The notes under the pieces were generated by a model, which saw only the letters and a list, made by a program, of their open reading frames with translations, did not search any database and was not told the DNA's origin. DNA of 64,000 bases, taken from Pseudomonadota bacterium. GTDB lineage: Bacteria > Myxococcota > Myxococcia > Myxococcales > Myxococcaceae. The translations under genes and the position numbers were made by a program. Numbering within the stretch: position 1 is the stretch's first letter; each line of letters starts with the position of its first letter. Positions 6,615 through 16,110 of the stretch are shown in pieces. The stretch is from the NCBI GenBank assembly GCA_023426545.1, contig JAFAAN010000084.1, positions 20,829 through 84,828 on the forward strand, read 5' to 3'.

Positions 6615-9593
6615 TCAAGGCGCCGGCGCGGCGGGGATGTGTGCGGGCCTGGGCAGACGTGCCCTCCAGGCGTCGACCTCCTCCAGCGGCTCCTGCCCCG
6701 AGGCGCCGAGCGCGACCAGCCGCGCGCGCGCCTCCTCCGCCAGTCGGAGCGCGCGGGGGCGGTCCTGCTTCGCGTCCCATAGCGCCTGTGCCAGGAGGAA
6801 GCGGGCGCGCGCCTGCTCGCTGGGGGAGTGGGGCGCCTCCGGGCTGTTCTCCACCACGCGCTCCAGGAGCTCCACGGCTCGCAGCGGCTGGCGCAGCGCG
6901 AGCAGCGTGCGGCCGAGGTCCATCCACGTCCCCGTGCGGTAGCCGTATGCGTCATCCTCGCGCGCGTCGAGGATGACGCGCGCGCGTTCGAGGTAGGGCA
7001 GGGCCTCCGCGTAGCGCCGCTCCATCATCAGCAGCCTGCCCGTGGCCCGCAGCGTCTGTGCGACGTAGGGGTGCTGGGCCCCCAATCGCTGCTCCAGCGG
7101 CGCGAGCATGTCGCGGAAGCGGGCCAGGGCCTCCTCGGTGCGGCCCGCGCGAGCCATCAGCGTGGCCAGGTTGCCCTGGGTGATGAGGGCGCCCGAGCCC
7201 TCCGCGCCCTCGACCTTCAGCGCGATGTCGAGCGCGCGCTCCTGGAGCCGCAGGGCCTCGTCGGAGCGGTCCATCCGTTGGAGCGCCGCGGCCAGGGGGT
7301 TGATGGCGGAGGCGACGTCGGGGTGCTCGGGCCCGAGCGCGCGTTCGAAGACCTCCAGCGCGCTCCGGGACAGGGACTCCACCTGCTCGACGTCGGCCCT
7401 GCGCCAGTGGGCATAGGCCAGCTCGAGCTGGGCCCGTGCCACGTCCGGGTGGCTGGGGCCCAGCGCCGCGCGGCGGGTGCCCAGGGCCTGCTCGAAGAGC
7501 TGCATCGCCTCGTCGAGGCGAAGCTGGGCCATGCGCGTGGCGCCCAGCTCCAGTCGCACGTCGGTGACCTCCAGGCTGTCGGGCCCGTAGGTGGCCTCCA
7601 GCCGCGAGAGGGCGGACTCCTGCTGCTCGGCCGCCTCCGTGTAGCGTCCCTGGGCGAAGAGGAGCGCGCCGACCCGCGCCTGGAGCTGGGCGCGCAGCAC
7701 GCCGTCTCCGCCCAGCCGCTCGATGGCGGCCTCCGCGCGCTCCCTCCACCGGTGTCCCAGCGCGTGCTCGTCCAGCACGTAGCCGGACGCATGCACCAGC
7801 CGCGTCCAGGCGCGCGCGGCCGCCACGTCGTTGCGTCCGGCCTCCGCGCTCCACACCGCGTCGAAGTAGGTGGCCTCCGCCGCCTTCGGCTGGCCCGTCT
7901 CCTCGCGAAGCTGCCCCAGCAGCAGCAGGGCGTCCGCGCCGCCATGGCGGTCGCCCGCGTCCTTCGCGGCCTGCACGGCGGGCTCCAGCAGCGCCACCGC
8001 CTCCGTGTACTTGCCCGCGGCCTTCAAGGCGCGCACGCGCACCAGCGTCCGTGCCCGCGCGAGCGCGGCGGCATCCGTGGGCTGGGGCTCGCGCGCCGCC
8101 AGCGCCGCCAGGTCCGAGCACCTGCCCAGCGGCGGCAGCGCCTCCGCGGCGCGCGCGGCCAGCTCCACGGTGCCCGCGTCCGCCCGGGCGAAGAGCTGCG
8201 TGAGGGCGGCCACCTCCGCCAGCCGGCCGTCGAGGCAGTGCATGCGCCGCGCGAGCACCTGCTCGGACTGCTCGCCCCGCATGCGCGTGGCCTCGCACGC
8301 GGAGGTCCGCATCGTCACCCACTCGGCGGTGTACGCGTCCAGGGTGCGCCGCACGCGCTGCCACGCCGCCGGCGCGAAGGGCTTGCCCGTGGCGAGGAAG
8401 GCGGACTCGATGGCCTGTTGCGCCGGTGGCCCCCACACGGTGGCCATGGGCTCCCGGGCGCCCGCGCACGCCCGCGCCCGGCTCGCGTGCACCGCGTGCG
8501 TGAGGCCCACCGCGGCCAGCAGCAGCGCCGCGCCTCCCACCGCGGGCAGCCAGCGCTTCCAGCGCGAGGCCGGGTCGTGCTGGAGCGCGGCGAGCAGGGC
8601 GTCCAGGTGCGCGTACCGGTCCATGGCGCTGACGGACAGGCCGCGCAGCAGCACGCGCCGCAGCCAGGGTGGGACGTGAGCGCCCCGGGGCGCGGGCCGG
8701 ACCCCGCCGCCGCGCAGCTCCTCCCGCAGCGCCCGCGAGGTGGTGGCGGAGAAGGGGCGCTCGCCGTAGAGGGCCTCGTACAGCGTGACGCAGAAGGCGA
8801 ACTGGTCGCTGAGGGCATCCGCGTGCGCGGGGGCCTCCAGCTGCTCGGGGGCCATGTACGCGGGCGTGCCGCCCGAGACAGGGGACACGTCGTCCAGCGG
8901 ATTGGCGCTGCGGGCGAGCCCGAAGTCGGTGACGCGCACGCGGCCGTCCCGGCCCACCAGCAGGTTCTCCGGCTTGAAGTCGCCGTGCACCACGCCCGCC
9001 GCGTGCGCGGCCGACAGGCCCCGGCCCGCGTCCAGGAAGAGGGCCAGCACCTGCCGCCAGGGGCGGGGCGCGGCCTCCAGCCACTGGCGGAGCGTGGGCG
9101 CGTCCACCAGCTCCATGGTGAGGAACACCTGCGGCCCGAAGGTGCCCACGTCGTAGACGGGCACCACGTGCGGATGCGAGACGCGGGCCATGGCCTGGGC
9201 TTCGTGCAGCAGGTGCGCGCGGCCTGCCTCCGCCTCCAGGCCCAGCGCCTCCACGCGCAGCAGCTTGAGGGCCACGCGCCGGTCCAGCTCCGGGTCATAC
9301 GCGCTGTAGACGACGCCCATGCCGCCGGAGGCCAGCCGCTCCAGCACGAGGTAGCGGCCCACCGCGGTGCCCTTCGCCAGGGGCGGCCCCTCTGCGCGGG
9401 CGGGGCCTGGCTGCGTCAGCTCCGTGGCGCTTCCGGAGGTGCTGTCCTCGGGGGCCTGCGCCCGCAGGGCCTCGGCCACCATGCGGCGGCACGCGGGGCA
9501 GGTGTCCAGGTGCGCGTCCACCTCCGCGGCGCGCGCGGGCGGCAGGCCGCCCGTCAGCAACCCCACGAAGGTGTTCTCGTCCAGGCAGGCCAT
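6615..9593 (-). CDS. Ser/Thr protein kinase with zinc-finger N-terminus and TPR C-terminus
   Basis: A 992-residue membrane-anchored kinase. An anti-sigma-type zinc finger (H28, C32, C35) opens the protein. The Hanks kinase domain runs from about 80 to 340: LASGGMGVVY loop, K110 in VALK, HGDFKPEN with catalytic D205, DFG at 223-225 and AYMAPE. HRD is replaced by HGD, which is frequent in myxobacterial kinases. A single membrane helix lies at about 349-368, followed by roughly 600 residues of TPR repeats (for example around ALERSLEALYGPDS-like units). The gene starts 12 bases after the sigma-factor gene, so the pair is one operon. By analogy the TPR part receives a signal and the kinase and zinc finger influence the sigma factor (inference). 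Confidence 0.88.
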   Translation of the reverse strand: MACLDENTFVGLLTGGLPPARAAEVDAHLDTCPACRRMVAEALRAQAPEDSTSGSATELTQPGPARAEGPPLAKGTAVGRYLVLERLASGGMGVVYSAYDPELDRRVALKLLRVEALGLEAEAGRAHLLHEAQAMARVSHPHVVPVYDVGTFGPQVFLTMELVDAPTLRQWLEAAPRPWRQVLALFLDAGRGLSAAHAAGVVHGDFKPENLLVGRDGRVRVTDFGLARSANPLDDVSPVSGGTPAYMAPEQLEAPAHADALSDQFAFCVTLYEALYGERPFSATTSRALREELRGGGVRPAPRGAHVPPWLRRVLLRGLSVSAMDRYAHLDALLAALQHDPASRWKRWLPAVGGAALLLAAVGLTHAVHASRARACAGAREPMATVWGPPAQQAIESAFLATGKPFAPAAWQRVRRTLDAYTAEWVTMRTSACEATRMRGEQSEQVLARRMHCLDGRLAEVAALTQLFARADAGTVELAARAAEALPPLGRCSDLAALAAREPQPTDAAALARARTLVRVRALKAAGKYTEAVALLEPAVQAAKDAGDRHGGADALLLLGQLREETGQPKAAEATYFDAVWSAEAGRNDVAAARAWTRLVHASGYVLDEHALGHRWRERAEAAIERLGGDGVLRAQLQARVGALLFAQGRYTEAAEQQESALSRLEATYGPDSLEVTDVRLELGATRMAQLRLDEAMQLFEQALGTRRAALGPSHPDVARAQLELAYAHWRRADVEQVESLSRSALEVFERALGPEHPDVASAINPLAAALQRMDRSDEALRLQERALDIALKVEGAEGSGALITQGNLATLMARAGRTEEALARFRDMLAPLEQRLGAQHPYVAQTLRATGRLLMMERRYAEALPYLERARVILDAREDDAYGYRTGTWMDLGRTLLALRQPLRAVELLERVVENSPEAPHSPSEQARARFLLAQALWDAKQDRPRALRLAEEARARLVALGASGQEPLEEVDAWRARLPRPAHIPAAPAP

Positions 9594-9605
9594 GCGGTGG
9601 GGACG

Positions 9606-10502
9606 TCAGCCGTCCAGCCGTGAGCGCAGCAGGCGGCTGAGGCTCACGTCGAGCTGGCTGGAGATGAGGCGCAGCACGCTGTCGAGCTGCGACGGCGTAA
9701 GGCGCAGGCGCTCGGTGAGCAGCCGCCGCGTCTGGGTGAGCAGGGCCTCCTGGGCGCTCAACACCCAGCGCGCCGTGGTGGAGCGGTGCACGCCGTACAG
9801 CGCGCCGAGCTGGTCGATGCTCAGCCCGTCCAGGTACTTCAGGCGCAGCACGTTGCGCTGGCGCGGCGCGAGCGCTTCGAGCGCGGCGGAGAAGCAGGCG
9901 TTGAACTCGGCGCGGTACGTGCGCTTGAGGTAGGCCAGCTCGGGGTCGTCCTCGGGGGACACCAGCAGCGACAGGTCGCCGTCGTCGGTGGCGGCGGCCT
10001 GCCCACCCTGCTGGCGCTGCCAGTCGAGGGCAATCCACAGCGCCGCAGCCCGCACCCAGCCGCTCAGCGGCCCCGTGCCGGGATAGGCCGCCAGCCGCCC
10101 CGGCGTCTCCGCGCTGCCCACGAGCATGCGCTGGCGCAGCAGCTGTCGCACCTCGTCCAGGCCCGAGGGTGGCAGCCGCAGCCGCGCCACCGCGACATTC
10201 ACCTCCGGGAGGAAGCGCGCCTCGAACGCGCGGAGCGCCTCCGGCTGCCCGTCTGCCGCCGCGCGGGCGAGGTAGAGGTCCGGCAGGTTCAGCGCCTCGA
10301 CCTCCGCCGTCACGTCCTCACCAGGGAGCAGCCGGGCGAGGTGGCTGGCGAAGCGCGGGCCTTCCAGCACCACGCCGGGCCAGGACGCGCGCGCCACCGC
10401 GAGGGCCTGGGCCAGCCGCGCCTGGAGCGGGGGGAGCGCCTCTGGCGGGGGCGCCGCGCCACCGCGCGCCGAGACGAAGGCCTGGGCCAGGGAAAGGTCC
10501 AT
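9606..10502 (-). CDS. Sigma-70 family (ECF-like) RNA polymerase sigma factor
   Basis: A 298-residue protein. The C-terminal half holds a sigma region 4 helix-turn-helix: ALAPRQRNVLRLKYLDG, then LSIDQLGALYGVHRSTTARW, around residues 205-245. A weaker region 2-like segment (LRAFEARFLPEV) comes before it. The N-terminal ~90 residues are an extension not found in minimal ECF factors. This sigma type, paired with a zinc-finger kinase, recurs in myxobacteria. I chose the ATG at 10502 because the product then begins with a family-like MDLSLAQAF; the ribosome site is weak. The kinase gene follows at 12 bases and probably controls this factor. Target promoters are unknown. Confidence 0.82.
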   Translation of the reverse strand: MDLSLAQAFVSARGGAAPPPEALPPLQARLAQALAVARASWPGVVLEGPRFASHLARLLPGEDVTAEVEALNLPDLYLARAAADGQPEALRAFEARFLPEVNVAVARLRLPPSGLDEVRQLLRQRMLVGSAETPGRLAAYPGTGPLSGWVRAAALWIALDWQRQQGGQAAATDDGDLSLLVSPEDDPELAYLKRTYRAEFNACFSAALEALAPRQRNVLRLKYLDGLSIDQLGALYGVHRSTTARWVLSAQEALLTQTRRLLTERLRLTPSQLDSVLRLISSQLDVSLSRLLRSRLDG

Positions 10503-10726
10503 GGGGGACTCGCGCGAAACGATGGCACCGCCTCCGAAAAAACGCGTCGGGCTGCTCAACCGCCGGGGCCGAAGATGCTTCCCCAGCGTGTTTCCGGGCA
10601 ACGAGGCAGGGAGGACCCACGCCGCCGCCGTCCGCCTGCCCCGCGCGCGGGCGGGTGCGGCAGCCGGGCCGCGCCTGCGCATGGCCCGCGCATTGCTGGT
10701 ATGGCAGGGCCGGGGTGGAGGTGAAC

Positions 10727-11932
10727 GTGGAGTCAATTGGCGGCGGGCCGGGAGACGCGGTCCATTCCTCATGGCTGGAGTTGAGCGCATCCGCGCTGCG
10801 GCACAATGTCGCCGTGTTCCGGGCCCTGGCGGCGCAGGGGCCTGGGCCCCGCGCGCTGGGCGTGGTGCTCAAGGGCGACGCGTACGGGCACGGGCTTGAG
10901 CAGGTGCTGCCGCTGGTCCACGGAGAGGTGGACCTCCTCTACGTTATCGCCCCGCAGGAAGCGCTGAAGGTGCGGGCGCATGAGCGCGCCCGGGGACTGG
11001 AGCCCCGGCAGGTGCTCGTCCTGGGCGCGGTGGCGCCCGACGAAGCAGTGGCGCTGGCGCGCGAGGGCGTGGACGCCGTGGTGGCGGACCGTGGCTGGGC
11101 GGACGCGGTGCCGGTGCTGCGCGCGGCAAAGCTGACGCGGCCCCTGCGGGTCCACGTCCACCTGGACACGGGCCTGGGGCGCGAGGGCTTCACGCTGGAC
11201 GGGCTGCCCACCGAGTCCGGCTTCCTCGCGGACGCACGTGACGTGCTCCAGGTGGTGGGCGCGCTCAGCCACTTCGCGAACACGGAGGACGTGACGGAGC
11301 AGGGCTACGCGCTGGCGCAGCTCGACGCCTTCGAGAAGGGGCTGGGCATCCTGACCTCGCAGCTGGAGCCGGCCCAGCCGCTGCAACGGCACATCGCCGC
11401 GAGCGCCGCGGCGCTGGTGCTCCCCAGCGCCCGCTACGAGGCGCTGCGCGTGGGCATCTCCCTGTATGGGCTGTGGCCGTCGCCGGAGACGCGGCTGTCG
11501 GCGCGGCTGGTGCTGGGCGAGGTGCCGGTGCTCAAGCCGGCGCTGTCGTGGCGGTGCCGCAGCCAGGTGGTGAAGTGGCTGCCCGCAGGCAGCTACGTGG
11601 GCTACGGCTGCACGTACCGGTGCCCGGAGAACACGCGCATCGCGGTGCTGCCGGTGGGGTACTACGACGGCTATCCGCGCCTCGCGTCGGGGAAGGCGCA
11701 CGTGCTGGTGAACGGCCGCCGGTGCCCGGTGCTGGGGCGGGTGATGATGAACCACCTCATCGTGGACGTGACGCGCGCCACGTCCGACGAGCGCCCGGTG
11801 GCGGCCACGCTGCTGGGCCGCGACGGCGAGGAGGCCGTGCCGGCCGAGTCACTGGCCGGCTGGGCCCAGACGATTCACTACGAGGTCGTCACCCGGCTGG
11901 GGGCGCACCTGAAGCGGGTGGTGGTGGCGTAG
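10727..11932 (+). CDS. alr: Alanine racemase
   Basis: A 401-residue PLP enzyme that makes D-alanine for peptidoglycan. The PLP lysine is K49 in VVLKGDAYGHG (a Gly-Asp variant of the usual KANAYGHG). HVHLDTGLGREGF, RVGISLYGLWPS, VGYGCTYRCP with the second catalytic Tyr region, LPVGYYDGYPR and GRVMMNHLIVDV follow in the family order. The GTG start at 10727 has GGAGG five bases upstream, and upstream codons are not conserved. Its 3' end overlaps the convergent acyltransferase gene by 44 bases. Both act in cell-envelope assembly. Confidence 0.93.
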   Translation: MESIGGGPGDAVHSSWLELSASALRHNVAVFRALAAQGPGPRALGVVLKGDAYGHGLEQVLPLVHGEVDLLYVIAPQEALKVRAHERARGLEPRQVLVLGAVAPDEAVALAREGVDAVVADRGWADAVPVLRAAKLTRPLRVHVHLDTGLGREGFTLDGLPTESGFLADARDVLQVVGALSHFANTEDVTEQGYALAQLDAFEKGLGILTSQLEPAQPLQRHIAASAAALVLPSARYEALRVGISLYGLWPSPETRLSARLVLGEVPVLKPALSWRCRSQVVKWLPAGSYVGYGCTYRCPENTRIAVLPVGYYDGYPRLASGKAHVLVNGRRCPVLGRVMMNHLIVDVTRATSDERPVAATLLGRDGEEAVPAESLAGWAQTIHYEVVTRLGAHLKRVVVA

Positions 11933-12932
11933 CGCCGGACGGCAGCGCGGCCTCCGGTGGAGGCTGCACCTTCCAGCGCCGGTGCAGCCACATCCACTGG
12001 TCCGGGTACTTGCGGATGCAGCGCTCCAGCGCGGCCGTCACGCGCGCGGTGTGCTCTGTAATCGGGTCCGCGCACTCGCCCGGGGCGGGGGGGAGGATGG
12101 GGCCCTCCACCTCCAAGCGGAAGCGCGCGCCGCCCCGGCCGTTGCGCACACCCATCACCACGAACACCGGGGCCTCCGTGCGCGCCGCCGCCACTGCCAT
12201 CGCGGGCGTCGTGGAGGCCAGCCTGCCGAAGAAGGGCACGAAGGCGGCGCCCTTGGCGGGCAGCGCCTGGTCCAGCAGCATGAAGGGGGACTCGCCGCGG
12301 TTCACCGCGTCGATGATTTCCTGGATGGCGCCGCGCGGGTAGATGAGGCCGGCGCCCGCGCCCAGGCGGTTCTCCGCGATGCGCGTGTTGAGCGCGCCCT
12401 TCAGCGGGCGCACCAGCGCGTCGAGCGGGACGCCGTTGCGGATGAGCATCTCCCCCAGCAGTTCCCAGTTGCCGAAGTGCGCTGTCACCAGCAGCACGCC
12501 CTTGCCCGTGGCCACGCGCGCCTTCAGCGCTCGCCATGCCTCCTCGCCCACCAGGCCCTGCTCGGCCCAGTCCGGCGGCAGCCGGTCGCCGGACGGCAGC
12601 GACTCCAGCACCACGCGCGACATGTTGATGTAGGCGCCGCGCGCAATCTCGCGCCGCTCCGCGTCAGTCTTCTCCGGCATCGCCAGGGCCAGGTTTTCCA
12701 GCGCCACGCGACGGCGGATGCCCAGGCTGTAGGCGAGGTTGCCCACGAAGCGGGCGAGCGCGTCACGCGACTCGGGCGACAGCCACGTCAAGAACGCCCA
12801 GACGAAGCGCGTCAGGAAGCCCACCACCCGCCCGGGGGGCGTGCCGACGATGCGGCGGAGGTGCTCCGACGGCGGCTTCGGCGTCAGGGGGTGCGAGTCA
12901 GGGGACGGAGGGGCAGGGACGGTCGCGGACAC
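11889..12932 (-). CDS. Lysophospholipid/lipid A acyltransferase (LpxL/HtrB family)
   Basis: A 347-residue inner-membrane acyltransferase. The HX4E catalytic motif is TAHFGNWELLG, followed by a LIYPRGAIQEI-type basic block and PFMLLDQALPAKGAAFVPFFG, which match LpxL/LpxM and myxobacterial homologues. A hydrophobic N-terminal segment (FLTRFVWAFLTWL, about residue 40) would anchor it. It transfers an acyl chain to a lipid A-like or lysophospholipid acceptor. A Pro-rich tail of about 20 residues closes the protein. GTG at 12932 is chosen because GGAG stands ten bases upstream; no ATG fits. It converges on and overlaps the alanine racemase gene and is divergent from the aminopeptidase gene. Confidence 0.85.
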   Translation of the reverse strand: MSATVPAPPSPDSHPLTPKPPSEHLRRIVGTPPGRVVGFLTRFVWAFLTWLSPESRDALARFVGNLAYSLGIRRRVALENLALAMPEKTDAERREIARGAYINMSRVVLESLPSGDRLPPDWAEQGLVGEEAWRALKARVATGKGVLLVTAHFGNWELLGEMLIRNGVPLDALVRPLKGALNTRIAENRLGAGAGLIYPRGAIQEIIDAVNRGESPFMLLDQALPAKGAAFVPFFGRLASTTPAMAVAAARTEAPVFVVMGVRNGRGGARFRLEVEGPILPPAPGECADPITEHTARVTAALERCIRKYPDQWMWLHRRWKVQPPPEAALPSGATPPPPASGAPPAG

Positions 12933-13028
12933 GGTGACGCACTCCACCGCGAAGTGGAGATGACAGCAAGGCCACACCTGTTCGTTGTGCGCTACCTTGC
13001 TCGCCCGGCATGGACCACACTGCGCGCC

Positions 13029-15764
13029 ATGCCCAACCTGCTCCGTCCGGCGGTCCTGGTCGCTGTCGCTCTCCTCGGTGCGTGCGGTCTCCGGCAGGGG
13101 CCTCCCGCCACCGCTGAACCCCCGTTGGCCCAGGCCGAAGGGCCGGCCACGCCGCGGTCGCCCACGCTGCGGCTTCCCACCGAGGTGCGCCCCACCGGCT
13201 ACACGGTGGAGCTCACGCTGGACCCGAAGGTGTCCGCGTTCCAGGGCGTGGTGGACATCGCGCTCGACGTGGCGAAGCCCACGTCCGTGGTGTGGCTGCA
13301 CGCCAGGCACCTGACGGTGAAGGCGGCCACGCTCACGCAGGGCGAGGCCTCCTTCGACGTGACGCCGGTGAAGGGCGAGGAGGACTTCCTCGGCTTCCCG
13401 CTGGCGAGGCCGCTGGCCACCGGGCCGGCGACGTTGCGCATCGTGTACGACGGCATCGCGTCCGAGAAGGTCTCGAATGGCGCGTTCCGCGTCGAGGAGG
13501 GCGGTGACTGGTACCTCTTCACCCAGTTCGAGCCCATCGCCGCTCGGCGCGTGTTCCCCTGCTTCGACGAGCCGAGCTTCAAGGTGCCCTGGCAGCTCAC
13601 CTTTCATGTGCCCGCGGGCGCGGTGGCCGTCACCAACACGCCGCAGCAGTCGGAGGAGGCGCGCCCGGATGGTGGCCGCACCTACCGCTTCGCGCGCACG
13701 CAGCCGCTGCCCAGCTATCTCATCGCGTTTGGTGTGGGGCCGTTCGACTTCCTGCCCGCCGAGGACGCCGGCCGGAAGCAGGTGAAGACGCGCATCATCA
13801 CCCCGAGGGGGCGCGCCGCCGAAGGGGCATATGCCGCGCAGGTGACGCCGGAAATCCTCGCGGCGCTGGAGGACTACTTCGACCTCCCGTATGCCTATGA
13901 GAAGCTGGATGTCCTGGCGGTGCCGCTGCTCAGCGGCGCCATGGAGCACCCGGGCCTGGTGACGTTCAACTCACGCCTCATGCTCGCGAAGCCGGAGCAG
14001 GACTCCATCGGCCGCCAGCGCGGCTTCGCCGAGACGCAGGTGCACGAGCTGGCGCACCAGTGGTTCGGCAACCTCGTCACCCTGGAGTGGTGGGACGACC
14101 TGTGGCTCAACGAGGCCTTCGCCTCATGGATATCGCCTCGCATCGTCGAGTCCTGGCGCCCAGACTGGGATGCCGCCGTGGAGCGTGTGCAGGACCGCAA
14201 CCGCTCCTTCGACGCGGACAGCCTCGTGTCCGCCCGGCGCATCCGCCAGCCCATCGAAAGCTCGAAGGACATCCACAACGCCTTCGATGGCATCACCTAT
14301 GGCAAGGGGGCGGCGGTGCTCTGGATGACGGAGGAGTGGCTGGGCCGCGAGGTCTTTCGTCGAGGGCTCCAGCGTTACATGCGCCAGCACGCCGGGGGCA
14401 ACGCGACCGCGAGGGATTTCCTGGACGCGCTCCACGCGGAGGCCGGCGAGGACGTGGCGGGGGTGCTGAATACCTTCCTGGACCAGGGCGGCGTGCCGCT
14501 CGTCACCGCCTCGCTGGCGTGTGGCCTGGATGGCGCGAAGGTGGTGCTCACGCAGCAGCGCTACCTGCGGTTGGGCTCCCCGACACCGGGGGCTCAGTCC
14601 TGGCGGGTCCCGGTGTGCATGGCGTACGAGGTGGGAGGCAAGGTTGCGCGGACATGCACGCTCCTGGCCGGTGAGCGGACAGAGGTGACCCTGCCCGAGG
14701 CGAAGACGTGCCCGGCTTGGGTGTTTCCCAACGCGGAAGGGGCGGGCTACTTCCGGCTGCGGCTCTCGGAGGAGATGGCGCAGAAGCTGTCGAAGTCGGG
14801 GCTCCGGCGTCTGTCGCGCGCGGAGCGGGTGACCTACCTGGGAGACGTGCGCGCGCTGGCGCTCTCGGGCGCGATGCCCGCCGCCGAGGCCCTGATGCTG
14901 GCTGCCCACACGGCCAATGACCCTGACCGCGTCGTCACCGAAGCCTCGTTGGATTTGCTGGAGCTGGTGAGCGCGCGGCTGCTGCCGGATTCGCTCCTGG
15001 GCGAGCGGGCCCGCTTCCTGCGGGAGGTCTATGGCCCGCGAGCCCGGCAGCTCGGCTTCACCCCGCGCAAGGGGGAGGACGAGGACACGCGCCTGCTGCG
15101 CCCGAGGCTGGTGCGGCTGGCGGGGCGCGACGGGAGCGACCCGACGCTCGTCGCGGAGGCCCGGGCGCTCGCGGACAAGTGGCTCAAGGACAAGAAAGCG
15201 GTGGCGCCGGAGATGGTGGAGGTGGTGCTAGCCATTGCCGCCGCGAAGGGTGAGGAGGCCTTCCGGGAGAAGCTGGTCGCGGCGGTTCGTTCAGAGAAGG
15301 AGCGCCACACGCGCCAGCAACTCATCGGCGCGCTGGGGAGCTTCACGGACCCCGACGTCGTGAAGAAGAACCTGTCGCTCGTGTTTGAGAAGGGGTTGGA
15401 CCCGCGTGAGACGATATGGATGGTGTTCGCGGCCTCGCAGAGCATGCGCACGCAGGGCGTGGCCTTCGACTTCGTGAAGGCACACTATGACCGGCTCGTG
15501 GGGGATTCGCCCGACTCCGTGCTTCCGATGGAGGCCGCTGGGCGGATGGTCTTCATTGGCCGCAACTTCTGTGATGCGGCCAGCCGTCAACAGCTCGCGG
15601 ACGTCTTCACCGAGCGCAGCGCGAAGGCTTCGGGCGGGCTCAGGCAGTTGCATCAGGTCCTGGAGGTCGTGGACCAATGTGCCGCGCTGAAGCAGGCGCA
15701 GGCGGCCAGCATCGAGGCATTCCTGACCCGGCGCGCCGCTCCCCGCGTCCCGGCGTCACGTTGA
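13029..15764 (+). CDS. M1 family aminopeptidase, lipoprotein
   Basis: A 911-residue zinc aminopeptidase. The first 20 residues form a lipoprotein signal (VAVALLGAC, lipobox Cys about 19), so it is secreted and membrane-tethered. The zinc site is HELAHQWFGN with H339, E340, H343 and a distal E362 in LWLNEAFA. The substrate motif reads GAMEHPG at 303-309; classic M1 enzymes have GAMEN, so the Asn is replaced by His, a variant known in bacterial members. An ERAP1-type helical C-terminal domain fills about 500-900. It releases N-terminal residues from peptides, probably for nutrition on protein-rich prey (inference). It stands alone, divergent from the acyltransferase gene and 169 bases before the precursor-peptide gene. 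Confidence 0.92.
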   Translation: MPNLLRPAVLVAVALLGACGLRQGPPATAEPPLAQAEGPATPRSPTLRLPTEVRPTGYTVELTLDPKVSAFQGVVDIALDVAKPTSVVWLHARHLTVKAATLTQGEASFDVTPVKGEEDFLGFPLARPLATGPATLRIVYDGIASEKVSNGAFRVEEGGDWYLFTQFEPIAARRVFPCFDEPSFKVPWQLTFHVPAGAVAVTNTPQQSEEARPDGGRTYRFARTQPLPSYLIAFGVGPFDFLPAEDAGRKQVKTRIITPRGRAAEGAYAAQVTPEILAALEDYFDLPYAYEKLDVLAVPLLSGAMEHPGLVTFNSRLMLAKPEQDSIGRQRGFAETQVHELAHQWFGNLVTLEWWDDLWLNEAFASWISPRIVESWRPDWDAAVERVQDRNRSFDADSLVSARRIRQPIESSKDIHNAFDGITYGKGAAVLWMTEEWLGREVFRRGLQRYMRQHAGGNATARDFLDALHAEAGEDVAGVLNTFLDQGGVPLVTASLACGLDGAKVVLTQQRYLRLGSPTPGAQSWRVPVCMAYEVGGKVARTCTLLAGERTEVTLPEAKTCPAWVFPNAEGAGYFRLRLSEEMAQKLSKSGLRRLSRAERVTYLGDVRALALSGAMPAAEALMLAAHTANDPDRVVTEASLDLLELVSARLLPDSLLGERARFLREVYGPRARQLGFTPRKGEDEDTRLLRPRLVRLAGRDGSDPTLVAEARALADKWLKDKKAVAPEMVEVVLAIAAAKGEEAFREKLVAAVRSEKERHTRQQLIGALGSFTDPDVVKKNLSLVFEKGLDPRETIWMVFAASQSMRTQGVAFDFVKAHYDRLVGDSPDSVLPMEAAGRMVFIGRNFCDAASRQQLADVFTERSAKASGGLRQLHQVLEVVDQCAALKQAQAASIEAFLTRRAAPRVPASR

Positions 15765-15933
15765 ATCCCTGGCGGACCGCATGGCCTGACAAGGATAGGT
15801 GTGGCGTTTCCGTGATTGTGGATTCGTACAGCATGTGGTCGCAATTCCTATCGTGAATGGCCAAGATGTCAGGGGGCAATCGTATGTCTTGCGGGGGGAC
15901 AATCACGTTTCCCCGGATGTGGAGGCAGTCGCC

Positions 15934-16083
15934 ATGGACAACCAGAACACGGTCGTGACGGACGAGAAGAGCCTTCTGGCGGAGCTGGAGCAGCTCGATG
16001 TCGTCGAGGCGAAGGAGCTGGAGGAGGGCGTCGCGTTCCACGCGTTCAAGTTCAACACCACGCCCGGCCTGGGCGAGGGCTGA
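15934..16083 (+). CDS. Putative RiPP precursor peptide (49 aa)
   Basis: A 49-residue peptide with GGAGG eight bases upstream of its ATG. Residues 1-34 are acidic and helix-prone (ELEQL, EAKELEEG), like a leader. Residues 35-49, FHAFKFNTTPGLGEG, have the opposite character: aromatic, basic, then Thr-Pro-Gly, like a core. Three Phe at 35, 38 and 40 alternate with His, Ala and Lys. The gene heads a same-strand run of exporter, radical SAM, DUF692-like, unknown and HExxH genes, the usual layout of a ribosomally made, modified peptide pathway. I know no named family for it, so the role is inferred from size, composition and neighbours. No Cys or Ser occurs in the proposed core. No convincing promoter was found in the 169 bases upstream. 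Confidence 0.72.
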   Translation: MDNQNTVVTDEKSLLAELEQLDVVEAKELEEGVAFHAFKFNTTPGLGEG

Positions 16084-16110
16084 TGGACGCGTAGCCGTTC
16101 CATGAGGCAG

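Noticed and set aside
6828..9623. 931-codon plus-strand open frame
   Set aside because: Exact antisense of the kinase gene, low-complexity product and no ribosome site.
15785..15830. TGGCGTTTCCGTGATT as a sigma-54 promoter of the RiPP operon
   Set aside because: The -12 GC is GA and two -24 positions differ. Not convincing.
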